Counted from the stretch's first letter, positions 16,955 to 26,230 are shown. The stretch is DNA of 64,000 nt from Bacteroidia bacterium (GCA_905373475.1 CAJPTC010000012.1:1-64000); one strand, 5' to 3'. Program-made: numbers and translations. The notes: generated from the letters alone by a model not told the origin.

Positions 16955-18397
16955 CTACTTCTTCAGCAGATCATCTAGGATAGCAGCTAGCGACTCTACC
17001 CCAATACGTTTGATAACAATTTTGTGATTCTTGTCTAGCACGTAAATCACTGGCGTACTGTAAATGTCGTAATTGTCATGGAAACCCGTCTTGCGGTACG
17101 GATCCCATACATTTATCCACCACTCAAGCTTGTGTTCAAACACATACTTCTGCCATTCAGGACCATCGCCCGTCGTCATAAAGCCTATTACATGCAAGCG
17201 CTTCGGATCATACTTCCGCGCAATACTATCAATCTTCGGGATGGCAACCTTACAATGGCTACAACTCGGTTCCCAGAACACCAGAACAGTTGCATCTGCC
17301 TTGTCTTTTGCTAATTCGAAGCTTTGCGCATTGAGCGTCTCGACCTTAAAGTTTGGTGCAACTGCCCACAACAGATTGGGCTTAATATGTGCTACCCGAT
17401 CCTTCAGTTTCGTAAGGAACTCCTCATCAACCCATGGTGTGCGACCTGCTAAATAATATTTCTCAGCAATGTGTACAAAAACGGCATCCATTCCAATAAT
17501 TTCAGAACTCTGATATTTGTTGAGTAGATAACTCGTCCAGAAACGGAATGTCTCCGTATTGAGATATGCTCGTTCCAGTATCTTGTCACAGTACTTGTTT
17601 AGAGTATCAGGTATCTGGAGGATCATCTTGTCGAGGAAATGATTGACTTTAGGAAGCACCAACGGTGTACGTAGTAGGGAAGAGGAGGCTAAATTGATAT
17701 TATCGAGATAATGCTCACTATTGTAGGTATAACTCCACATCCAGCGCGCTGAGTCTACATTCTTTACAGTAGGTGCAGGCTGAAAGTCAGGCAACGCAAT
17801 AGGAATAGTAGCACGTACAAACTCACCTAATACATCATTACCGTGTTTCTCTAGCAAAGTCTTGTGATAATTCTTTACCTCAACATCTAATTCTTTGTAC
17901 TTATCCCGAATCTCCTCCCTTCTTTTTTCTGCTGTCGGATCATCAGCCGGAAGTGCACGTACTATACTATCCTCCTTACGTACCTTTTCTCCTTTCTGCT
18001 GCATTCGCCCCATAAATGTTTGAAAATCAAGAAAAGCCTGACTCAAAGATGCGCCTTCTACCTTTTGTGTATTGCGAAGATCTGCCATATCTACAGAAAA
18101 GGTAAACTTCTGCTGATCGCCAATAAGCAGATCGAGTGACTCGCCACTGGGCAAAAGGAACAAGTAAAGTCCTTTCGCAAGACTCGAATCTCGTTTGAAG
18201 GTTGCATGCCCTTTCGCATCCAATTTCGCAGTATCCTGCACATAACGCCCTTCACCAAAGTAATAACCGAATATAATAGACGAATCGCGCAAACCATTCA
18301 CCTGTAAATCAATTTTATACTGCGCATTTGCCACACTCCCTAGTGCAAAGAGTAGTGATAAAAACACTATTCGCAAAAAACTATTCTGTAATGTCAT
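16955..18397 (-). CDS. TlpA-like thioredoxin-fold protein (DUF4369/DUF5106 type)
   Basis: A 480-residue exported protein. Signal peptide about 1-25 (IVFLSLLFALGSVANA). The N-terminal beta domain resembles the DUF4369 domain common in Bacteroidota, a long helical middle resembles DUF5106, and the C-terminal third is a thioredoxin fold: VLVFWEPSCSHCK with the CxxC redox pair near residues 382-385, and the cis-proline segment STPVIYVLD. It probably reduces or isomerises disulfides in the periplasm. It has its own terminator and stands alone. Confidence 0.85.
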   Translation of the reverse strand: MTLQNSFLRIVFLSLLFALGSVANAQYKIDLQVNGLRDSSIIFGYYFGEGRYVQDTAKLDAKGHATFKRDSSLAKGLYLFLLPSGESLDLLIGDQQKFTFSVDMADLRNTQKVEGASLSQAFLDFQTFMGRMQQKGEKVRKEDSIVRALPADDPTAEKRREEIRDKYKELDVEVKNYHKTLLEKHGNDVLGEFVRATIPIALPDFQPAPTVKNVDSARWMWSYTYNSEHYLDNINLASSSLLRTPLVLPKVNHFLDKMILQIPDTLNKYCDKILERAYLNTETFRFWTSYLLNKYQSSEIIGMDAVFVHIAEKYYLAGRTPWVDEEFLTKLKDRVAHIKPNLLWAVAPNFKVETLNAQSFELAKDKADATVLVFWEPSCSHCKVAIPKIDSIARKYDPKRLHVIGFMTTGDGPEWQKYVFEHKLEWWINVWDPYRKTGFHDNYDIYSTPVIYVLDKNHKIVIKRIGVESLAAILDDLLKK

Positions 18398-18505
18398 TGT
18401 ATCTCCACTATTTTACGAACTCCATACGCAAAAATACGAAAAGAATAACCGCTTTTCTCCTCTTATGCGCCAATTGTATCAATGGGAACGACTAAGTCCC
18501 GCCTT

Positions 18506-19519
18506 TTATTGATAACGCAGCAAAATACTGACAGGAAGGTGATCGCTGTAGCCTTCGCGAAAACGAAAACCATAGTAAGTTCGCTTAGGTCGTTGACCGC
18601 CGTACTCCAAATCAGGTTCAAAGAGAAAAGCAGGCAAACGCTCTTTAGCATCAGCTTGTAAACAGCACCCTGTGCCTTCACAAATGGCAGGCGATAAAAA
18701 GAACATATCTATCGTCTGCCAATCGCCATTATACTGATAGGTAGGGTAGCGCCTGTAAGGCAATTGTGTGCACTGTGCAAGATTGATGAGTTTCCCTTGC
18801 AAACGAGCACTATCTAGAACAGGAGAAGCAAATGATTGGAAGATGACATCATCGGGGGTAGTATTCATATCGCCCATTACAACAATCTTGGCTGCTATAT
18901 CGCACTTACGCACCGAGTCGAGCACATTCTGTAATTGGTATGCTGCCGCATGCACTATCCGTCTTTCTGATGTAGCAGCAGATAATTTGGACGGCCAATG
19001 GCAGAGTACAAAATGAATAGTATCGCTTTTCCCTACTCGAAAAGAGGCATACAACATCTCACGAGTAGGATACACGAGCGTATCATACTCCGAACGAACG
19101 CCTACCCATCTACAATTTCGGAAATGTAATAGCTCGCGCTGATAGAGAAGAGCGACATCTATACCACGATGATCGGGTGAATCGCGATGCAAGATAGACC
19201 ATTTAGTATGGGAAAGCGGGGTACGATAAACCAGTTCGTTAAGCGCACGACGGTCATCTACCTCACAAAGACCTATTATGCCAATAGCATCCCACTGTGC
19301 ATAAGCTCGTAGGCTTGCCGATATGGCTTGTGCCTTCTGCTGGAACTGTGAGATCGCGACTCGTTCAAACGCAGAAGGCGTTGGTAACGTACTATCGCGC
19401 CAAACGGTAGGACACAAAAAGTTCTCTACGTTGTACGAAATGACAAGAAACTCTTTCGGCTCTTGTGCCATAGCCACAGTAGAAAATAGCACGGATATAA
19501 TGAAGATAAACGAACGCAT
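18506..19519 (-). CDS. Exported endonuclease/exonuclease/phosphatase family protein
   Basis: A 337-residue protein with a signal peptide (about 1-18, ending AMA-Q). It has the fold's standard motifs: ISYNVENF (metal-binding N), GLCEVDD (metal-binding E), DHRGIDVALLY, HFVLCHWPSK, VVMGDMNTTPDD (catalytic D and N) and the final YSDHLPVS histidine. The fold cuts phosphodiesters in DNA, RNA, nucleotides or lipids. Its export suggests extracellular nucleic acid or phospholipid breakdown for nutrients. No neighbour clarifies the substrate. Confidence 0.88.
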   Translation of the reverse strand: MRSFIFIISVLFSTVAMAQEPKEFLVISYNVENFLCPTVWRDSTLPTPSAFERVAISQFQQKAQAISASLRAYAQWDAIGIIGLCEVDDRRALNELVYRTPLSHTKWSILHRDSPDHRGIDVALLYQRELLHFRNCRWVGVRSEYDTLVYPTREMLYASFRVGKSDTIHFVLCHWPSKLSAATSERRIVHAAAYQLQNVLDSVRKCDIAAKIVVMGDMNTTPDDVIFQSFASPVLDSARLQGKLINLAQCTQLPYRRYPTYQYNGDWQTIDMFFLSPAICEGTGCCLQADAKERLPAFLFEPDLEYGGQRPKRTYYGFRFREGYSDHLPVSILLRYQ

Positions 19520-19535
19520 CCGTAAGAATTTTGGT

Positions 19536-19575
19536 AAAAAGAAACGGAGTCAAAGAGCAAAACCCTCTGACTCCG
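19536..19575 (-). terminator. Rho-independent terminator of the RRM gene
   Basis: On the minus strand CGGAGTCA and TGACTCCG pair, extended by AGAG/CTCT, and are followed by TTTCTTTTT. It lies about 50 bases past the RRM stop. Confidence 0.8.
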
Positions 19576-19624
19576 TGAATCTCCTTGTCAAAATGATTGC
19601 ACAAGGAAAACGGGAACTGACGAT

Positions 19625-19912
19625 CTATCTATCGCCGTAGCCGCCGCGATGGTTACCACCTTCGCGAGGTGCACGTTCCTGTGCAACGTTTACCACGATG
19701 GTACGCCCCATGACTTCCGAACCGTTCAACTCGGTTATTGCGCGTTGAGCTGCCTGATCGTCAGGCATTTCTACGAATCCGTAACCCTTGCTACGCCCCG
19801 TCGCACGATCCTTAATAATACGAGCAGTAGTTACTTCACCGTAGTTAGAAAACAATGCGCTCAAATCGCCTTCCTGATAACGATACGGAAGACTTCCAAC
19901 AAAAATGTTCAT
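19625..19912 (-). CDS. Small RRM RNA-binding protein
   Basis: A 95-residue protein made of one RNA recognition motif. RNP2 is IFVGSLPY (about 3-10) and RNP1 is KGYGFVEM (about 42-49). The last 15 residues are a G/R-rich tail (REGGNHRGGYGDR). Such proteins are frequent in Bacteroidota and bind RNA broadly, possibly as chaperones or at cold shock. It is monocistronic with its own promoter box and terminator. Confidence 0.93.
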   Translation of the reverse strand: MNIFVGSLPYRYQEGDLSALFSNYGEVTTARIIKDRATGRSKGYGFVEMPDDQAAQRAITELNGSEVMGRTIVVNVAQERAPREGGNHRGGYGDR

Positions 19913-19944
19913 TTCACAAATAGAACTGTTAATCTTACAACTAC

Positions 19945-19952
19945 CAAATGTA
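19945..19952 (-). promoter_or_regulatory. Putative -7 promoter box for the RRM gene (TACATTTG)
   Basis: Matches TAnnTTTG on the minus strand, about 33 bases before the RRM start. Confidence 0.45.
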
Positions 19953-20182
19953 ATACCGTATTTTTAATTAGTGCTTGAAATATATCCTCTATTTGCATTC
20001 CTTTGACTGAGGAGAACATATAATATGAACATTATCAATATATTATGTAAGTGATTATCGTGAAAACTTTTTTGTCTCAATGTGTAGTTCTTTCTCAATT
20101 TGAGAAGTTTTAGCGCACTAATCCGCTCGACCAGACGAAACAAACAGACGAATTCTGTGATACAAAGCATTGTATTTTGGGC

Positions 20183-20190
20183 TACCTTTG
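20183..20190 (+). promoter_or_regulatory. Putative -7 promoter box for yggS (TACCTTTG)
   Basis: Matches TAnnTTTG and lies 31 bases before the chosen ATG at 20221. That spacing supports the shorter yggS start. Confidence 0.5.
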
Positions 20191-20220
20191 TTTCAGAATT
20201 ACAAGCAGATACCGAACACA

Positions 20221-20904
20221 ATGCCTACCTATATAGCCGCTGCACTCACTCGTATTCGTCAAACACTTCCCCCACAGGTCACCCTTCTGGCTGTATCTAA
20301 AACGCACCCCGTAGAAATAATACAAGAAGCATACGATGCTGGGCAGCGCTGCTTTGGGGAAAACAAAGTACAAGAACTTTTAGCCAAAGCTCCTCTTTTG
20401 CCACAGGACATAGAGTGGCATCTCATTGGGCATTTACAAACGAACAAAGTACGCAGCGTTCTGCCCTACGTATCACTCATCCAATCGGTAGACTCATTGC
20501 GCCTCCTCAACACTATTGATACAGAGAGTGCTAAACTCGAACGCGTCACTCGCATTCTCCTACAAGTCCACATTGCACAGGAGGAAAGCAAATTTGGCTT
20601 CTCTCTAGAGGAGATACGCACATTATTGGCAGAAAAAGCTTTTACGCCCTACAAAAACATTCAGATTTGCGGTTTAATGGGAATGGCATCGCTCACCGAG
20701 AATAAGGCACAAATACGCCGTGAATTTGACTCACTAAAAACGCTGTTTGATGAAATTCGGAAGGGCGAACTTCTGCCTCTGTCTACCTTCTCCATACTCT
20801 CCATGGGTATGTCGGGCGACTATCCCATTGCCGTAGAAGCGGGTGCTACGCTTGTACGCGTCGGGAGTAGCATCTTCGGAGCACGAGATTATAGCACGAA
20901 ATAG
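20221..20904 (+). CDS. YggS family pyridoxal phosphate homeostasis protein
   Basis: A 227-residue single-domain PLP-binding barrel of the YggS/PLPBP family, which buffers PLP and affects amino-acid balance. The PLP lysine is in LLAVSKTHP (about residue 20-22). FGENKVQE, WHLIGHLQTNK, IAQEESKFGF, GLMGMA and LSMGMSGDY are all family blocks. I use the ATG of MPTYIAA because the TACCTTTG box lies upstream; the longer frame has no support. Confidence 0.95.
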   Translation: MPTYIAAALTRIRQTLPPQVTLLAVSKTHPVEIIQEAYDAGQRCFGENKVQELLAKAPLLPQDIEWHLIGHLQTNKVRSVLPYVSLIQSVDSLRLLNTIDTESAKLERVTRILLQVHIAQEESKFGFSLEEIRTLLAEKAFTPYKNIQICGLMGMASLTENKAQIRREFDSLKTLFDEIRKGELLPLSTFSILSMGMSGDYPIAVEAGATLVRVGSSIFGARDYSTK

Positions 20905-20909
20905 ACAAT

Positions 20910-20944
20910 AAAAAGCCCCGCTAGAGAACGACTCTAACAGGGCA
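20910..20944 (-). terminator. Terminator shared by yggS and the lipoprotein cluster
   Basis: GCCCCGCTAGAG (from 20916) and CTCTAACAGGGC pair with one bulge. On the minus strand TTTTTATTG follows, so it ends the lipoprotein cluster; the plus-strand side has no T run. Confidence 0.7.
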
Positions 20945-20971
20945 TAACCATCTAAAATCAGAACCCAAATC

Positions 20972-21886
20972 CTACCAATCCTCTTTGACTAGAAAACTGT
21001 CTCCCACTCTCCGTTGCTGACGTACAAGATTGAGAGACAAAAGAGGAAACGTTCCATTATTGTAAACTACCTGATGAGGCTGTATTACTCGGAAGAGTTC
21101 TAAGCCATTCTCCTTCAAAGCCATAAATTCTCTGTTCTCGTTTTCGTAACCCACAAATTCTAGCGAATAATTCATGTAGTCCAGATATAAATGTTGGTTG
21201 TCGTTTTCATAAAGCGCAACTATGCGCTCTATGCTAAATGGAAGTACGTCTTTACCAAATTCACCCAGCTGTTCAGAGTAAAGAGCTATCTTCTTCGCAT
21301 CCCCCTCTTTAATAGTAGATGCACCCTTCTCTCTTTCATACTCTTTTATTGTTCTGAAGTAGAAATCCTTATTAGGAGCACTCTCTGGCTTTAGTAAATA
21401 CAACAAGGGAACTCCCCTGTAAATGGGGCTAGGTTGTGACTCAATAACATTATCATTCGCTACTAACCTTTGCGTACCCACAATCGCCAATTTTATGGGC
21501 TGCTCAGATAGGTTTTCCAACTTCAAATACTCTGCACCACCCTCGCCCAATAGAACTCCGACGTCTAGTTTCTTATAGCGTTCTTTTACCTTATTTCCTC
21601 CACCCCGCTGCTTAAGATTTACACTATCATACTTTACAACGACTCTTCCCAAATTCAAGATATAGGGAGTCTGTATTGTCTTTGTTACCAACTTATTAGA
21701 CGTTCCATCGCTTACCTCATAATACGATACACGGACGTCTGCTGGCGTTTCGCTAGAGATTACAATCAAATTTCTCGATACCACTGCCGTTTTATTTCGC
21801 TCAGCATCCTCAAAGAAAGTATAGGTGCAGGCGCAAATGCTTACTAGTGGTATAACTGCAAGTACGACTTTCAACAATGTTTTCAT
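20972..21886 (-). CDS. Tandem paralogous lipoprotein 1
   Basis: A 304-residue lipoprotein. I start at the ATG of MKTLLKVV (21886), which gives a good signal peptide and a lipobox SICAC; the longer frame upstream is the conserved spacer. The mature part begins TYTFFEDAERNKTAV and ends with LVKEDW, both nearly identical in the next two genes. Recurrent blocks are YYEVSDGTSNKLVTKT, LENLSEQPIKLAIVG and GVPLLYLLKPE. I recognise no family. It is the most diverged of the three and is last in the cluster. Confidence 0.82.
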   Translation of the reverse strand: MKTLLKVVLAVIPLVSICACTYTFFEDAERNKTAVVSRNLIVISSETPADVRVSYYEVSDGTSNKLVTKTIQTPYILNLGRVVVKYDSVNLKQRGGGNKVKERYKKLDVGVLLGEGGAEYLKLENLSEQPIKLAIVGTQRLVANDNVIESQPSPIYRGVPLLYLLKPESAPNKDFYFRTIKEYEREKGASTIKEGDAKKIALYSEQLGEFGKDVLPFSIERIVALYENDNQHLYLDYMNYSLEFVGYENENREFMALKENGLELFRVIQPHQVVYNNGTFPLLSLNLVRQQRRVGDSFLVKEDW

Positions 21887-21963
21887 CTTCGAGCTTTTTA
21901 ACGTAATAGTTTCCAAAATTAAAAATCTTGTACTTGAACGAAAAGAACTCCGTTCCCCGTAGA
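21887..21963. repeat. 77-bp duplicated spacer, copy 1
   Basis: Nearly identical to 22906-22982, with a handful of mismatches. It shows that the gene cluster grew by tandem duplication of gene plus spacer. Confidence 0.8.
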
Positions 21964-22905
21964 CTACCAATCCTCTTTGACGAGAATGTTGCTGCCTTTA
22001 CCCCTTATATGACCGGAGAAACTAAGAGGTAAAAGCGGGAATGCACCTTGATTGTAGACCACTTCATGCGGCTTTACTACTCTGAAAAGTTCTATATCAT
22101 CTTCCCTTTTTAACTCTCTAAATTTTGTATTCTCGTTCGCATACCCCTCTAGCTCTAGTGAATAGTTCAAGTAGGTCAAAAACAAATGTTGGCTCTCGTT
22201 CTCGTAAAGCGATACTATTTTTTCTGCATTAAAGGGAAGATCAGCAGCACTGAATTCGCCCAATCGGTCTGGATACAATGCTATCTTTTTTAACTCTCCT
22301 GGCAAAAAAGAGATGAGCTCGCCCTTTTTATCTCTTGTAATCTCTTTAAGTGTCTCAAAATAAAGTTCTTTACTAGGAGATGTTTCAGGCTTTATCAGAT
22401 ATAGTAAAGGAACCCCTTTGTATATTGGATTGGGATGAAGATCTATTATCTCTCGTTCATCATCTCCCGTAGTTTTCAATTTTTGAGCTCCAACAATCGC
22501 AAATTTTATTGTTTGATCGGATACGTTTTCCAATTTGAAATACCCTGCCCCTCCCTTGCCAAAAAGGGTAGTTAGGTTTATTTTCTTGTAAATTTCCTTT
22601 ACTTCATCTTTTCCACAATATACATGCAATTTGAGGAGTGCACTGTCGTACTTCACGATAGCTTTCCCCATATCCAGAATACAAGGCGTACGTAGTGTCT
22701 TAGTCACTAATTTATTAGATGTACCATCACTTACTTCGTAGTACGAGATTTTGAAATCTGATGGCGTATCGCTTGAAAAAGCAATGAGATTACGCATTAT
22801 AATTGCCGTTTTCTCTCGCGTTGCATCTTCATGATATGTATAAGTACAGGCACTTAGACTCACGAAAGGAATTACTGCAAGTGCAACTTTCAATAATGTT
22901 TTCAT
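21964..22905 (-). CDS. Tandem paralogous lipoprotein 2
   Basis: A 313-residue lipoprotein starting MKTLLKVALAVIPFVSLSAC. Same overall plan as its neighbours: YTYHEDATREKTAI, YYEVSDGTSNKLVTKT, GKGGAGYFKLENVSDQ, PIYKGVPLLYLIKPETSPSK and a final LVKEDW. It shares its C-terminal half more closely with copy 3 (VVKPHEVVYN, LLPLSFSGHI, KGSNILVKEDW) and its N-terminus with copy 1, so the paralogues may exchange segments. Confidence 0.82.
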   Translation of the reverse strand: MKTLLKVALAVIPFVSLSACTYTYHEDATREKTAIIMRNLIAFSSDTPSDFKISYYEVSDGTSNKLVTKTLRTPCILDMGKAIVKYDSALLKLHVYCGKDEVKEIYKKINLTTLFGKGGAGYFKLENVSDQTIKFAIVGAQKLKTTGDDEREIIDLHPNPIYKGVPLLYLIKPETSPSKELYFETLKEITRDKKGELISFLPGELKKIALYPDRLGEFSAADLPFNAEKIVSLYENESQHLFLTYLNYSLELEGYANENTKFRELKREDDIELFRVVKPHEVVYNQGAFPLLPLSFSGHIRGKGSNILVKEDW

Positions 22906-22982
22906 CTTCGAGCTTTTTAACGTAACGGTTTCCAAAATTAAAAATCTTGTACTTGGACGAAAAGAACTCCGTTCCTCGTAAG
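22906..22982. repeat. 77-bp duplicated spacer, copy 2
   Basis: See 21887-21963. The spacers could hold promoters or ribosome sites for genes 1 and 2, but no clean -7 box is seen. Confidence 0.8.
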
Positions 22983-23921
22983 CTACCAATCCTCCTTGAC
23001 GAGAATATTGCTGCCTTTCCCCTTTATATGACCAGAGAAACTAAGAGGTAAAAGCGGAGACTCGCCATGATTGTAAACCACTTCATGCGGCTTTACTACT
23101 CTGAAAAGTTCTATCCCTTTTTCCTTTTTTAAGCTTCTAAATTGTGTATTCCCTTTCGCATACCCCTTTAACTCTAGCGAATAATCCAAGTAAGTCAGGA
23201 ATAAATGTTGGCTTTCATTCTCATAAAGCGACACGATTTTCTCGGCGCTGAAGGGAAGCTCGTCACTACCGAAATCGCCCAATCGGTCTGGATACAATGT
23301 TATCTTTTTTAATCCTCTTGGGATCATGGAATGCAAATCGCCATCACTCGTATGAGCTTGAATGGTCTCAAAATAGAGTTCCTTACTGGGAGATGTTTCA
23401 GGCTTTAGCAGATATAGCAAGGGGACACCTTTGTATATGGGATTAGGATGACGGGCAATTATCTCGTATTCTTCATCCCTAATAGTTGTCAATTTCTGAA
23501 CTCCTACGATTGCCAACTTTATTGTTTCGCCTGATAAATTCTCGAGTTTAAAATATTCAGCTCCTCCTTCTTTGTAGAGCTTTTCCCAACAAAGCCTTTT
23601 ATATGCATCCTTTACATATTTTTTCCCACAATAGCCTCCTTGTGTTACAAACACTACACTATCGTACTCCACAACAGCTTTCCCCATATCTAAAAGAGAA
23701 GGGGTACGTAACGTCCTTGTCACTAATCTATTGGAGATACCATCATTAGTCTCGTAATATGAGATGCAGAAATCCGAAGGACTTTTACTGGAAAGCAGCA
23801 CCAAGTTACGCCTCACCATTGCTGTTTTGCTTCGCTCAGCATCTTCATAAAATGCCCGTGTACACGAACAAAAACACGCGCAAATGAGAGCGACAGAGAC
23901 GGCAAGATTAGAAGATTTCAT
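22983..23921 (-). CDS. Tandem paralogous lipoprotein 3
   Basis: A 312-residue lipoprotein, first in the cluster, with signal peptide MKSSNLAVSVALICACFCSC, unlike the MKTLLK start of the other two. The mature region shares FYEDAERSKTAMV, YYETNDGISNRLVTRT, EGGAEYFKLENLSG, GVPLLYLLKPETSPSK and the LVKEDW end. Function unknown. Confidence 0.82.
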   Translation of the reverse strand: MKSSNLAVSVALICACFCSCTRAFYEDAERSKTAMVRRNLVLLSSKSPSDFCISYYETNDGISNRLVTRTLRTPSLLDMGKAVVEYDSVVFVTQGGYCGKKYVKDAYKRLCWEKLYKEGGAEYFKLENLSGETIKLAIVGVQKLTTIRDEEYEIIARHPNPIYKGVPLLYLLKPETSPSKELYFETIQAHTSDGDLHSMIPRGLKKITLYPDRLGDFGSDELPFSAEKIVSLYENESQHLFLTYLDYSLELKGYAKGNTQFRSLKKEKGIELFRVVKPHEVVYNHGESPLLPLSFSGHIKGKGSNILVKEDW

Positions 23922-24424
23922 TATCAGTGTGCGCTTTTTTTATTTTTTGCTATCCAACAAACTGCATAGGAGAACAGGAAAACACTTTAATCCCAAACCA
24001 GTAACCATGGATTCCACCAATCGACAATCAATCCAACTCATCGCAGTAGCAATGCTAGTTGCTCAGTAGTAAGGGAAATATCGAGCTGTTTCTCAATAAT
24101 CACTTGTTGTTATCTTTCATAGGTTTGTTGTTTACAAGAAATAACCCCTAAAATCATTAGGAGACTTAGGCTAAAAAACCTGAGTTTGTTGTCAAACTAC
24201 TCATCTCTGTCCTTTTTAATGATTTATTTCCCTGTTGTACGTTAACATGTCAATATTGTTGCACTGTATTTTTACAGAACAACAATCATGACAAAATAGA
24301 ATGCTAATACACGACAACTTAGATGATATTAACGATGTATCTCCGAAACCACAGGAAATAAAAAAGCGACGCGGTTAAGACCGCGTCGCTTACTACCAAC
24401 TACTTACAATGAAACGAAAAACGA
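23922..24424. other. Intergenic region
   Basis: About 500 bases. It contains the upstream region of the lipoprotein cluster, two weak inverted repeats (CCTAAAATCATTAGG and CTTAGG/CCTGAG, about 24147-24183) and the secG terminator at 24360-24391. I see no gene. Confidence 0.6.
24360..24391 (-). terminator. Rho-independent terminator of the lptE-secG operon
   Basis: Perfect 12-bp stem AAGCGACGCGGT/ACCGCGTCGCTT (24364-24375 and 24380-24391) with a 4-base loop; on the minus strand it is followed by a T run. It lies 33 bases after the secG stop. Confidence 0.9.
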
Positions 24425-24814
24425 CTATTCTTCTACTGGTGTCTCACTAGGTTGCGAAGCATCTGCAGCTGGTGTTTCCGCCGTAGGTACTTCTGCTCCC
24501 TCGGGGACATCGGGCACTGTAGTAGGCATTACACCAGAGGTTGTACGCTGCACCTGTTCTTGGATACGAGACTGTTGTGAATCATCTTGTACGTGTGGAA
24601 TTGCAGCTACAGCAACCACACAGAAAAGTACAAGTGCTACTGCGAGCGTCCAAGTAGATTTCTCTAAAAAGTCTGCCGTCTTACGCACACCCATCACTTG
24701 CCCTGCTCCCGAAAAGTTCGATGCCAAACCACCGCCCTTAGAGTTCTGTACAAGAACTATTAGTATCAGCAAGAAGCAAACAATCAGAATCAACACAGAA
24801 AAAAGACTATACAT
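24425..24814 (-). CDS. secG: Preprotein translocase subunit SecG
   Basis: A 129-residue inner-membrane protein that assists SecYE. Two membrane segments are seen: about residues 3-22 (LFSVLILIVCFLLILIVLV) and about 54-72 (TWTLAVALVLFCVVAVAAI). They are joined by the signature QNSKGGGLASNFSGAGQVMG. The C-terminal tail is long, acidic and P/E/T-rich, as is common in Bacteroidota. It is the last gene of the operon. Confidence 0.93.
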   Translation of the reverse strand: MYSLFSVLILIVCFLLILIVLVQNSKGGGLASNFSGAGQVMGVRKTADFLEKSTWTLAVALVLFCVVAVAAIPHVQDDSQQSRIQEQVQRTTSGVMPTTVPDVPEGAEVPTAETPAADASQPSETPVEE

Positions 24815-24827
24815 CGTATCCTACCAC

Positions 24828-25688
24828 TCAATCGTTAGACCGCTCAAGCAGCGCACTGAGCCGCTCAATTTCCTTCGCAAAGTAAGTACTTTTTTCTGGA
24901 AACGTTTGTACGAGTTTTTCATAGACATGAATAGCGCTTTCATACTCGGCAAGGCTTTCATGCAACTTTGCTACACGCTCCATCGTGGTGCTATGTGTTA
25001 CACTACGCGATGCCGCGCTAAGATCTTCTGGCTCAAGCCCCATACGCTCCTCTTCTTCCGCCTCACGCTGCACGGTGGCCTTGATTCCATCTTCGGCATT
25101 CAGGTTTTGCAAAAAATTATTGATAAGCTCCATTTGCTCCTCTGGGGTCACAGGATGCCAAAACTCACGAGCCGCGAAGGTATCTGAAGCCGCTGGGGCA
25201 CTGTAACGCGGATTGAGGTGCGTGGTCGTATAGAGATAGATCTCCTCCTCTCCCAAATGCTCGGTTGTTTCCAATGTGTAAAGCGCAGCGGCAGGGAATG
25301 GTACAACGCTCTGCAAAGAATGCTCTAGCACACCCGCCAATTCATTCTTCTCATTCGTTGTCGTAATACTACTTACCGTAGGAAGCATAACAGCAGAAGC
25401 AGTATTCTTTTCCGCCGCCTCTTTTTGCTCGCGAAGTAGATTTAAGCGCATTGCGTCGCGGTAACGAAAAAGCGCAAAGGCATCGGGTAGCGCTATGGCT
25501 GCTCGGCTTCTTCGCATTACCACCTCCTCGGCATTCTTACTCAACGCCTCGGCATTGGCAGCTACTAGGAGTTGAACCCCCTGGAAGAACGGATACTTGG
25601 CTTCCAAAGCAAGTAGCTGCTTAACTTCTTCTTTGGTAAGAAGATGCGGAGTGCGAAGCAGAGAATAGAAAAATGCAGTATTATCCAT
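24828..25688 (-). CDS. TPR-like protein of the lptE-secG operon
   Basis: A 286-residue protein without a signal peptide. The N-terminus LLTKEEVKQLLALEAKYPFFQ is a conserved Bacteroidota feature, and the C-terminus LHESLAEYESAIHVYEKLV reads as one TPR. The middle is low complexity. The function is unknown; conserved placement between lptE and secG suggests an envelope or secretion link. It starts 16 bases after lptE ends. Confidence 0.75.
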   Translation of the reverse strand: MDNTAFFYSLLRTPHLLTKEEVKQLLALEAKYPFFQGVQLLVAANAEALSKNAEEVVMRRSRAAIALPDAFALFRYRDAMRLNLLREQKEAAEKNTASAVMLPTVSSITTTNEKNELAGVLEHSLQSVVPFPAAALYTLETTEHLGEEEIYLYTTTHLNPRYSAPAASDTFAAREFWHPVTPEEQMELINNFLQNLNAEDGIKATVQREAEEEERMGLEPEDLSAASRSVTHSTTMERVAKLHESLAEYESAIHVYEKLVQTFPEKSTYFAKEIERLSALLERSND

Positions 25689-25704
25689 CGCAGAGGTCGT
25701 GCGC

Positions 25705-26220
25705 TTACCAATTGGCTACAGCGGCGTTGAAAATGTCGTCTATCAATTTTTCTTGTATAGTAGACACCAATGCAGGCTCGCTATCTGCGAACGATTGCGA
25801 TGCCGGATAATCGGTATAGAAGGAAAAAGAACGCTCAAAATTGGCTTTCTCATCCTTCACATTCACGAACTTTACCTTTACCGTAATAGTAAGTCTATTC
25901 AGCGCAGCGGTCTCATTCCCCTGAATAGCAACGGGCGCAACCTCATATCCGACAATCTCCCCCGAGAATGCAAGATCGCCCGCAAAATCTTGAAGCGACA
26001 AGCTGGTTTGCGTCACAAAACGCTCCTTAAGCGCCTCTGTAAAATTGGATGCCAGTGTAGGATTAACCAACGGAGCTACATTAACAAATGGTGCAATACT
26101 TACCGTCTTTACTTCGGGCGAAATACTTGCCCCCGTAAACGAATACTGCACCTTGCACGCCGACAAAAGAAATAGCAGAGCAAAGCAAGCCCCCCACCTC
26201 AACGTTCTACTTGTATTCAT
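25705..26220 (-). CDS. lptE: LPS-assembly lipoprotein LptE
   Basis: A 171-residue outer-membrane lipoprotein that plugs LptD during LPS export. I start at the ATG of MNTSRTLRWG; the longer frame is upstream sequence. Lipobox LLSAC near residue 20, followed by KVQYSFTGASI, then KTVSIAPFVNVAP and LTEALKERF-like segments typical of LptE (DUF4136-like fold). It is between the sigma-54 activator and the TPR gene. Confidence 0.85.
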   Translation of the reverse strand: MNTSRTLRWGACFALLFLLSACKVQYSFTGASISPEVKTVSIAPFVNVAPLVNPTLASNFTEALKERFVTQTSLSLQDFAGDLAFSGEIVGYEVAPVAIQGNETAALNRLTITVKVKFVNVKDEKANFERSFSFYTDYPASQSFADSEPALVSTIQEKLIDDIFNAAVANW

Positions 26221-26230
26221 TTTGCGGCAG

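Noticed and set aside
16591..16978. Two plus-strand ORFs of 60 and 77 codons
   Set aside because: One spans the 30-bp palindrome and the other the terminator of the minus-strand gene; neither has a ribosome site.
20972..23921. Relation of the small ORFs at 2-187 and 1259-1426 to the lipoprotein trio
   Set aside because: No shared blocks when compared by eye; the resemblance was limited to composition.
23884..24069. Plus-strand ORF of 61 codons before the lipoprotein cluster
   Set aside because: Begins inside the antisense of lipoprotein 3; composition and context do not support it.
25699..26175. Plus-strand ORF of 158 codons opposite lptE
   Set aside because: Opposes lptE, which has a lipobox and operon context.
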